A stretch of 6,442 bases of DNA, taken from NCBI GenBank assembly GCA_000991805.1, contig LBSF01000055.1, positions 1 through 6,442 of the forward strand, read 5' to 3'. This document shows, one piece after another, positions 1-5,406 of the stretch. The position numbers were made by a program, and so were the translations under genes. The stretch is from a candidate division WS6 bacterium GW2011_GWC2_36_7. GTDB lineage: Bacteria; Patescibacteriota; Dojkabacteria; SC72. Position 1 is the stretch's first letter. Each line of letters opens with the position of its first letter. The notes beneath the pieces are model-generated. The model saw nothing but the letters and a program-made list of their open reading frames with translations, made no database searches and was not told the origin of the DNA.

Positions 1-59
1 TTTATCATATGAATTTTTGTAAGAGTTTTGAAATTGGAAGGTTGTATATGGGGAAGTTA

Positions 60-710
60 TTATAGATTGTATGTCAGATATTTCCCTTCGCTAATAATCT
101 CAACGTTCCCATCAGTAACTTTAAGTGCAGAATTATCATCCAAAGCATAAACTGGCTCTATAATATCTTTTGATGCTTCTAGTAAATTTTCTTCCCTGAT
201 TTTGTCGAAATATGGAGAGTTTAGGTGTGGAATAAATTGAAAATCAACCAATCCTAAGCCTTCTTTTATCTCTAGTTCATATTCCTCATCAAATAGATTT
301 TGCACAGAATTAAAAATTGTTGGTCCTGCAATGCAACTTCCTGCACTAATTCCTGCATACACCCTAGTTTTTAAAAGTTCCGGCAGAGCATCTTGTAAAC
401 CTGATTGCTTGACCCAGTACATTAGATGAAATGTATTACCACCACCGAAGAACAACACTTCTGTCTCCTGCAAACGTGGAAGCCAAATTTCTTTTGATAC
501 TGCAGATATGTCAACAATATCTACTTCAAATCCAGCTTTTCTGAAATTGTTTAGGTCATCAATCATCCATGATTTGTCTCCTAGTTCTATATTAGCTGCG
601 GTAGGAATGAAAGATAGCTTTACACCTTTTATTGGTTTAGCTAATAAATCTTCTAATGCTTTTGAGATTGATGGATTGGATAGTCCAGCGGATGTTAATA
701 GTAATTTCAT
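60..710 (-). CDS. pepE: Peptidase E (S51 family serine dipeptidase)
   Basis: A 216-residue cytosolic protein of the peptidase S51 family, whose known members (PepE) cleave dipeptides with an N-terminal aspartate. The nucleophile elbow is visible as GISAGS, with Ser122 as the expected nucleophile; it follows a glycine-rich strand-loop (FFGGGNTFHL, residues 87-96) typical of the family. His162 in FIPHLN is the likely catalytic histidine. By my remembered alignment, the position of the E. coli Asp135 acid falls on Gln137, so the third triad member may differ here. Length is close to the usual 220-230 residues and there is no signal peptide or membrane segment. The ATG at 710 is preceded by AAAAGG (719-724) at an 8-nt spacing, which supports this start. 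It follows tRNA-Lys by 40 nt on the same strand and may be cotranscribed with it. It ends in TAA. Family assignment is firm; exact substrate is inferred. Confidence 0.9.
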   Translation of the reverse strand: MKLLLTSAGLSNPSISKALEDLLAKPIKGVKLSFIPTAANIELGDKSWMIDDLNNFRKAGFEVDIVDISAVSKEIWLPRLQETEVLFFGGGNTFHLMYWVKQSGLQDALPELLKTRVYAGISAGSCIAGPTIFNSVQNLFDEEYELEIKEGLGLVDFQFIPHLNSPYFDKIREENLLEASKDIIEPVYALDDNSALKVTDGNVEIISEGKYLTYNL

Positions 711-750
711 AATTTTTACCTTTTGGGTTAGATATGAAGAATATATAATC

Positions 751-823
751 TGGGCACGCGGGGACTCGAACCCCGAACCAAGCGATTAAGAGTCGCTTGC
801 TCTACCAATTGAGCTACGTGCCC
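751..823 (-). tRNA. tRNA-Lys (anticodon CUU)
   Basis: A 73-nt cloverleaf folds on the minus strand. The acceptor stem GGGCACG pairs perfectly with CGTGCCC, followed by discriminator base A. The D arm is GCTC-AATTGGTA-GAGC, the anticodon arm AGCGA-CTCTTAA-TCGCT, the variable loop TGGTT, and the T arm CGGGG-TTCGAGT-CCCCG. The anticodon CTT (788-790) reads the lysine codon AAG. CCA is not encoded after the discriminator (the next bases are GAT), so a CCA-adding enzyme must complete the end. The gene lies 36 nt after the surface-protein stop codon and 40 nt before pepE, with no hairpin terminator on either side, so it could be processed from a longer transcript or made from the possible promoter just upstream. 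Confidence 0.97.
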
Positions 824-835
824 ACAAACATGAGT

Positions 836-865
836 ATAATATCACTTTTAGTACCCCTTTTACAA
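836..865 (-). promoter_or_regulatory. Possible sigma-70-type promoter for tRNA-Lys and pepE
   Basis: On the minus strand TTGTAA (860-865) resembles the -35 consensus at 4 of 6 positions. After an 18-nt spacer comes TATTAT (836-841), which matches the -10 consensus at 5 of 6. This would start transcription near 829, only a few bases before the mature tRNA 5' end at 823. The -35 element overlaps the last codon and TAA stop of the surface-protein gene. In AT-rich DNA such matches arise by chance, so position is the main support. Confidence 0.4.
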
Positions 866-2902
866 CTCCTCTAAAGGCTGTAACACATCTTCCACCTTAA
901 CTTTCTTAACCCTCTTAACCTCCTGTACAACCTTCTCAATAACAATATTCCTAATTAATATATCCTCCTTCTTAACCCTAATATCACTAAACTCCTTACC
1001 ATTAGCAACCTTCCACTCACTACTAAGAATCTCAAGATCATAGTTACCAGGATAAACAAAGAACCTAAACCTACCAAAATCATCCGTAACCCTCTTAGAA
1101 ATCAACCTATCAAACTCCCTATCCTTCAACCCTAGTACAATACCAGAAAGCCTCTTACCCTTAACATCCTTTACTAAACCATACTTCTGCCTCTTACCCA
1201 AGAAAGAAGTCAGGAGAATTAGAAGAGCAGGAATGTAAAGAATCAGAATCACATAGTTGTACCACGAGGTATCTACAGACAACGCATACAAACTAAACAT
1301 TAAACCAATAATGAACATAACCATATGGAGGAACTTCCAAACCAACTTGGTTATGAATGCAAACTGACTAACAACATACCTAAAATCACTCAACTCTTTT
1401 CTATCCATAGGAATGGAGAAATTAGGAATATTCTGTTTAGAAACATAAAACTCCTGACCATGATATACATTCTCTAATGGGAAATCAGTCTTACCAAAAA
1501 CAATCTTAGAAGGAAATTCATAATCCATAGCCACAACCTTGATAGAATATTCACCAGATTTAAGAGGAGTAGCCCTAAAATACCCATCCCTATCCGTAAC
1601 ATCTGTCCATACCAACTCATTATTCTCATTGAATACCCTCACAATACCCTGAGGAATCGGCTCCTTAGTAACAGAATCATACAAATATCCAGTTGGATGA
1701 CCCTTTTTCCTGAACCCAAGTAAGCTAGATATTGCAAGAAATACCTGAAGAAGAAGATATGGTATAGTTCCAAGACCACCCATTAAAATACCCATTCCCA
1801 AAAGAATATTTCCAATCGCTACAGTAACAGATATCTGTTGTAAAGAAGATTGCCCTATCTTCCCTATCGTATTCTCAAAAAACTGTTTTGAATCATCCAA
1901 TATCTCATTTATTACATCTTTAATCTGTTCCACTATTGGAATTATTGGCGGAACATGTGGCTCAGGTTCTTCCTCACTTCCAGGTTCTGGTACATCCAAT
2001 GTAATATCACATACCCTTTTTACATTCCCAACAACATCCAAAGCTTGAGCACAGAACGTATATTGAGGATAGAGATAGTAGTTGGAATCATGTTCCAGAT
2101 CTCCTAGCTTCACCGTTATGGTCCATATATCCCCACCAAATGATTCGGTATTCAAACAGTCCTGTGGAGAATCATCCCTAGCTACACACCAGAAACTCTT
2201 ACTCGCAATCCCCATATTATCCTTCACTCTCAACTTAAACGTTAAAACATCTTGAGCTTCCCAAACCTGAGTATTGTTTGTACCAAGTCCCTCCAAACTA
2301 AGCAATGTGATAGTTGGCTTCGTATTATCCTGTACGGAATATACAGTGTTGGACCATGCACTCTCAGCGCCATATGAGTTCTTTGCTTTCACCCTGTAAA
2401 AATATATCTGTCCATCTGTTAAACCATGAAATTCATATGCCTTAGCGGATATCCAATTACTCTGAGCAAATATCGTTGAAAATGTTGATGAGGTTGAAGC
2501 CTGTATCCAATACAGATATGTACCAGTTCCAGAAATATCCCAGGCTAAAGTATTAATAAGTCCTTTAGTATATTGTGGCTCAGAAAGCAATGTAGGCGAA
2601 GTAACCGGTACAACGTACAATGTCTCACAATCGAGAAGATATATATTGATTCCTTCTGTAGTATCTCTTGCACAGACCTCAAAAGTCCCCGGAACAGAAG
2701 AATAGATACTTCCAGAAGTTAATCCATTACTGTCAGATACCGGAGGCTGAGTTATCGTTACTCCTGTAGAATTTCCATTAATATATATCACCACAGTTCT
2801 ACCAGCTTTAGGATTACCATCTGAGGTAAGCATATGAATATTAACCCATGCGGGTTCTCTTGCTTCCACAGTACCCGGAGTCACATCCAGTTGAGAATAC
2901 AA
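860..2902 (-). CDS. Membrane-anchored surface protein with Ig/FN3-like and carboxypeptidase-regulatory-like domains (5' end frameshifted)
   Basis: Residues are numbered from the TTG at 2902 (680 aa). Residues 5-80 resemble a Big_1/invasin-type Ig domain; 102-190 look like fibronectin type III; 192-304 form a further beta-rich domain. A Pro/Glu-rich linker (305-320) and an amphipathic stretch (322-350) lead to hydrophobic segments at about 357-376 and 379-397. A first carboxypeptidase-regulatory-like domain (about 402-465, with VTDRDGYF and SGEYSIKV) is followed by membrane segments at about 514-540 and 549-568. A second such domain (about 574-630, with VTDDFGRF and PGNYDLEI) and a basic tail complete the protein. 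All six cysteines lie in the N-terminal 300 residues, in three close pairs. The TTG start has no Shine-Dalgarno sequence and leaves an exported-looking protein without a signal peptide. A signal peptide lies just upstream in another frame (2922..2993); joining the frames gives 710 residues from 2993 to 860. The open frame itself reaches back to 2950. Function is unknown; an envelope role, structural or adhesive, is inferred. Confidence 0.8.
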   Translation of the reverse strand: MYSQLDVTPGTVEAREPAWVNIHMLTSDGNPKAGRTVVIYINGNSTGVTITQPPVSDSNGLTSGSIYSSVPGTFEVCARDTTEGINIYLLDCETLYVVPVTSPTLLSEPQYTKGLINTLAWDISGTGTYLYWIQASTSSTFSTIFAQSNWISAKAYEFHGLTDGQIYFYRVKAKNSYGAESAWSNTVYSVQDNTKPTITLLSLEGLGTNNTQVWEAQDVLTFKLRVKDNMGIASKSFWCVARDDSPQDCLNTESFGGDIWTITVKLGDLEHDSNYYLYPQYTFCAQALDVVGNVKRVCDITLDVPEPGSEEEPEPHVPPIIPIVEQIKDVINEILDDSKQFFENTIGKIGQSSLQQISVTVAIGNILLGMGILMGGLGTIPYLLLQVFLAISSLLGFRKKGHPTGYLYDSVTKEPIPQGIVRVFNENNELVWTDVTDRDGYFRATPLKSGEYSIKVVAMDYEFPSKIVFGKTDFPLENVYHGQEFYVSKQNIPNFSIPMDRKELSDFRYVVSQFAFITKLVWKFLHMVMFIIGLMFSLYALSVDTSWYNYVILILYIPALLILLTSFLGKRQKYGLVKDVKGKRLSGIVLGLKDREFDRLISKRVTDDFGRFRFFVYPGNYDLEILSSEWKVANGKEFSDIRVKKEDILIRNIVIEKVVQEVKRVKKVKVEDVLQPLEEL

Positions 2903-2921
2903 ATCTTGATTGATATTGGCA

Positions 2922-2993
2922 TTAACATTTACATCCCCGAAAAAGAAAGCTCAGTATGAGGGATATTGATAATATGGCAGTTCTTATTTTCAT
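2922..2993 (-). other. Displaced signal-peptide reading frame of the surface protein
   Basis: ATG at 2993, two bases after the recO stop, opens a 23-codon frame that starts MKIRTAILSISLILSFLF and then ends at TAA (2922-2924). This is a typical signal peptide: a short basic n-region (Lys2, Arg4) and a hydrophobic core. A purine-rich GAAGAG lies about 8 nt before the ATG as a weak ribosome binding site. The following frame, offset by +1, reads GDVNVNANINQDL and runs into the 680-residue body at 860..2902. The joined sequence offers a signal peptidase I site, V23-N24-A25 before N26. I read this as the true 5' end of that gene, separated from it by a one-base shift. Confidence 0.75.
2935..2944 (-). 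other. Homopolymer frameshift site (T5-C-G4) at the surface-protein 5' end
   Basis: On the minus strand a T5 run (2940-2944), one C and a G4 run (2935-2938) lie where the signal-peptide frame must switch to the body frame. Removing one T or one G restores a continuous 710-codon frame. The zero-frame codons TTT-CGG would become TTC-GGG after a +1 slip. In-frame TGA (2951-2953) blocks the body frame from being extended upstream, so the switch must lie between that TGA and the TAA at 2922-2924. Sequence error, a real mutation, phase variation and programmed slippage cannot be told apart here. Confidence 0.6.
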
Positions 2994-2995
2994 AC

Positions 2996-3604
2996 TTATA
3001 TCTCTTCTACAACCTTTTTAATATATCTATCTAACGTCCTAGTTAGTAGTAATGATGCATATGGATTATCCCCTAACGGTTTTCCATTCCCTTTACTGTA
3101 ACAATTTTCGCATACAAGGGCAAAACTCATAGTATCAAGGTATTTTAATCCCTTATTCCCTCCACAGTATTTACAAACAGTAAAATCTTCTAAGAACCCC
3201 ATCTCCTTTAAAAATTTAATCCTTAGTTTGTTCGTTACCTCTATTTCTAGATTCTTTTGTAATACCACCTGAAGTGCATCAAAAAGCTTAGGATATGGAT
3301 CATAGTCCTGAAGAAATTTATTAAGCATAAAAGAGATTCTACGTATATTTGCTACATTTAGTTCATCAAAATTCAAACTTGAGACAGGTGCAGATTCGGT
3401 TAATATTGGCAATCCTTTGCCTTCATAGAAAGCTATTTCACTTGTACAAAAGGTTTGCATATTCCCCCTATTCTTACTATTTAATTTTCTGATTCCTTTA
3501 GCAAAGACTGTGAATTTCCCATACTCTCTACCAAAGACAGTAAGAACCTTGTCGGCTTCAGAGTAGTTAATGGATTTTATTATTGTAACCGTATCTTTAT
3601 TCAT
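2996..3604 (-). CDS. recO: DNA repair protein RecO
   Basis: RecO acts with RecF/RecR to load RecA onto SSB-coated single-stranded DNA and can anneal complementary strands. This 202-residue protein opens with the family's N-terminal OB-fold pattern: an initial strand (TVTIIKSINYSEADKVLTVF), then YGKFTVFAKGIRK (residues 28-40), including the conserved G-x-R/K motif. Residues 80-140 form the helical region. A zinc-finger motif follows, C144-x2-C147 and C165-x2-C168, as in many RecO proteins. It is shorter than the usual 230-260 residues, mainly at the C-terminus. The ATG at 3604 overlaps the end of the sugar-transferase gene by 8 nt and is preceded by AAAGGAG (3608-3614), only 3 nt away, suggesting translational coupling. 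It ends in TAA two bases before the next gene's signal-peptide ATG. Its place in a glycan operon suggests cotranscription rather than shared function. Confidence 0.9.
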   Translation of the reverse strand: MNKDTVTIIKSINYSEADKVLTVFGREYGKFTVFAKGIRKLNSKNRGNMQTFCTSEIAFYEGKGLPILTESAPVSSLNFDELNVANIRRISFMLNKFLQDYDPYPKLFDALQVVLQKNLEIEVTNKLRIKFLKEMGFLEDFTVCKYCGGNKGLKYLDTMSFALVCENCYSKGNGKPLGDNPYASLLLTRTLDRYIKKVVEEI

Positions 3605-4244
3605 ATACTCCTTTCCTGGTTAATACTACTAAGGGTGTTTTGAAAAATATCTTTAAATCATCTTTGAAATTTATATGTGCCGCATATTTGGACTCGAGAA
3701 CTACTCGATCTTTAAACTTAATCTCATTTCTTCCAGATACCTGCCATATTCCTGTCATACCCGGTCTTACTCTTAATGTCCTTTTGATATATTTTCTTCC
3801 TAAACTATTCTTCGCAAGATATCTCTTTACCTCTCCCTTATACATTGGTCTTGGACCAACAACGGACATTTCTCCTCTAATCACATTGAGTAATTGTGGT
3901 AACTCATCAATATCTGTCTTTCGAAGAATCTTCCCTATCCATGTGATTCTCTGATCTTCAGATATTTTTAACTTCCCATCATGTTTTATCCACTTCTCCT
4001 TTGTCTTTGCATACATGGGATTGTTCTCAATCTCACTGTGTGCATTTGGAATCATTGTTCTAAACTTGTACATCTTGAATTCCTTTCCTTTCATTCCCAA
4101 CCTAAGTGGTTCTTTTACAAAGACTTCATGACCGTCTGTAATCAAAACAAGGAAGGATATGAGTAACAATATTGGTGAAAGGATGATTAACAACAAAAAG
4201 GAAAATACAATATCGAATATTCTTTTACTTCTTCTGTAGGACAT
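3597..4244 (-). CDS. Polyprenyl-phosphate sugar-1-phosphate transferase (bacterial sugar transferase, PglC/WcaJ-like)
   Basis: This 215-residue protein belongs to the bacterial sugar transferase family (PF02397), which moves a sugar-1-phosphate from a UDP-sugar to undecaprenyl phosphate at the inner face of the membrane, the first step in making lipid-linked glycans. It is the short catalytic form without the multi-pass N-terminal region of full-length WcaJ. Residues 9-35 form a hydrophobic helix with a Ser23-Pro24 break, as in the re-entrant helix of PglC. Family signatures follow in order: KFRTM (60-64), R108-KTDIDELPQLLNV with the catalytic Asp113-Glu114 pair, GEMSVVGPRP (124-133), and RPGMTGIWQVSGR (160-172). 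Sugar specificity cannot be read from the sequence. I chose ATG 4244 (MSYRRSKR), which overlaps the upstream glycosyltransferase by 20 nt; the frame is open to an earlier start at 4331, but that would overlap by over 100 nt. No clear Shine-Dalgarno precedes 4244, so coupling to the upstream gene is likely. Confidence 0.92.
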   Translation of the reverse strand: MSYRRSKRIFDIVFSFLLLIILSPILLLISFLVLITDGHEVFVKEPLRLGMKGKEFKMYKFRTMIPNAHSEIENNPMYAKTKEKWIKHDGKLKISEDQRITWIGKILRKTDIDELPQLLNVIRGEMSVVGPRPMYKGEVKRYLAKNSLGRKYIKRTLRVRPGMTGIWQVSGRNEIKFKDRVVLESKYAAHINFKDDLKIFFKTPLVVLTRKGVYE

Positions 4245-5406
4245 CTTTAATATAATTTTGCAGTTTATATACAAAAATTTCAGATGCAAAATTATTAGCT
4301 TGTTTTCTACAGTTGTCTGGTAAGAAATCACTTGATTTAAAGTTCTTCAATATCTTTGCTAATGCATCTACCTTGTATTCATCAAAGAATATCCCTGTTC
4401 TTGGATTTTCTTCAGAAATTGTTTCCAATACACCATCTTCTCTAAAAGCTATGACTGGCGTTCCCGAAGCGTTAGCTTCGACAGGTGTAATTCCAAAATC
4501 CTCATGTCTCACAGGAAAGAGCAATGCTTTAGCTCGAGACATTAGGTAAAACTTTTCTTCATCAGATACATAGCCTAGAAATTTAACCTGTCCTTTTGCA
4601 TTTAATTTTTGAACTAATGCCTGCATTGCGTCTAAGTCATCTCCTTTGCCAACTACTTTAAGAGGAACTCCGGCTTTTACACAGGCTTGGATTGCGAGTT
4701 TGACTCCCTTGTATGTTTCAACTCTTCCTGAATACAAGAACCAATTTTCTTTTCTGTTTACTTCTTTAGATGCTTGGAGTGGTTTTGTATCTACCGGAGG
4801 ATATATGACATCGGCATCTACATCGTAATATTTCTTGATTCGTTCTTTAACAACATTGGATATGGCTGCTATCTTTGTACATCTTTGAGCAGCTTGTTTG
4901 TCCCACTTTTTCCATCTCTTTTCTAGCGAGGGTCCCACAAGTGAATCGTATATTCCGTAGAGGAATCTATTTAATCCTGTTAATTTTTCTTTATTCTTAA
5001 GCGTTCTACCCTCTTTCTGCCACAAGAACTTCGGAGGAGACATACAAATATTTACGTGAGGAATATTCTTGGTTTTGACAAATTTAGCAAAAGCAATGGA
5101 AATTGATATTACAACATCAAAGTTATCAAACTTAAAAGATCGATATGCTCCCGGTAAAAACATCATATATGGATATTTTAATTCAAACTTCTTTGGAAGA
5201 TGCTGCATGAATGAATGATGTACTTTTACATGAGGATAATACTCAGTTGTAAACTTAGGATCATGATATGCAGAAAAGATTTGAGCTTTAGGAAATGCCT
5301 GTAATATACCTCTCACATGATCTTCCGCTCCCCCACGTTTATACAATGGATCAGTTACTACTGCTACTTTTATATTTGCTCCTCTATTTCTTAGTTTCCT
5401 TTTCAT
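4225..5406 (-). CDS. GT4-family glycosyltransferase
   Basis: A retaining GT-B glycosyltransferase of group 1 (GT4), 393 residues from the ATG at 5406, expected to add a sugar from a nucleotide donor to a lipid-linked or surface glycan on the cytoplasmic side. The N-terminal domain begins with VAVVTDP and the acceptor-side glycine motif RGGAE (24-28). The C-terminal donor domain starts near residue 222 with FLYSGRVETYKG, continues through LKVVGKGDD and FLGYVSDEEK, and has the EX7E motif at Glu302-Glu310 in HEDFGITPVE. No transmembrane segment is evident. It is clearly paralogous to its upstream neighbour, sharing motifs along the whole overlap. The start is uncertain: ATG 5406 overlaps that neighbour by 23 nt, has no Shine-Dalgarno, and adds a basic 11-residue extension. 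A strong AGAGGAG (5379-5385) instead points to an ATA codon at 5371-5373, exactly where the family's usual N-terminus (I/M-KVAVV) begins. Donor and acceptor are unknown. Confidence 0.92.
   Translation of the reverse strand: MKRKLRNRGANIKVAVVTDPLYKRGGAEDHVRGILQAFPKAQIFSAYHDPKFTTEYYPHVKVHHSFMQHLPKKFELKYPYMMFLPGAYRSFKFDNFDVVISISIAFAKFVKTKNIPHVNICMSPPKFLWQKEGRTLKNKEKLTGLNRFLYGIYDSLVGPSLEKRWKKWDKQAAQRCTKIAAISNVVKERIKKYYDVDADVIYPPVDTKPLQASKEVNRKENWFLYSGRVETYKGVKLAIQACVKAGVPLKVVGKGDDLDAMQALVQKLNAKGQVKFLGYVSDEEKFYLMSRAKALLFPVRHEDFGITPVEANASGTPVIAFREDGVLETISEENPRTGIFFDEYKVDALAKILKNFKSSDFLPDNCRKQANNFASEIFVYKLQNYIKDVLQKK
5379..5385 (-). promoter_or_regulatory. Strong Shine-Dalgarno sequence AGAGGAG facing an ATA codon
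   Basis: AGAGGAG on the minus strand overlaps the TAG stop (5384-5386) of the upstream glycosyltransferase and is followed, after a 5-nt spacer, by ATA (5371-5373) in frame with the 4225..5406 gene. No ATG, GTG or TTG sits at the right distance. It is the best ribosome binding site of the right half of the window, so it bears on the start choice for that gene. Confidence 0.5.

Noticed and set aside
1..59. Terminator or gene fragment downstream of pepE
   Set aside because: There is no inverted repeat with a T tract and no supported reading frame in these bases.
508..789. Open frame on the plus strand reaching into the tRNA region
   Set aside because: It is antisense to pepE and runs through the complement of tRNA-Lys; the translation shows no family features and there is no ribosome binding site.
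824..859. Rho-independent terminator between the surface-protein gene and tRNA-Lys
   Set aside because: No GC-rich hairpin followed by a T run is present on the minus strand; the segment looks more like a promoter region.
2900..2902. TTG as the true start of the surface protein
   Set aside because: No Shine-Dalgarno precedes it, and it discards an in-place signal peptide and the matching cleavage site.
2939..2953. Alternative genetic code with TGA read as Gly or Trp, which would remove the stop before the surface-protein body
   Set aside because: Although no gene here ends in TGA, reading through TGA 2951-2953 gives no start codon and no signal peptide before an upstream TAA in that frame, whereas a one-base shift gives a perfect signal peptide.
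3640..3954. Open frame on the plus strand opposite the sugar transferase
   Set aside because: It mirrors a well-supported conserved gene, and its product is low in recognisable structure. The similar plus-strand frames at 3981-4166, 4313-4549 and 4646-4828 fail for the same reason.
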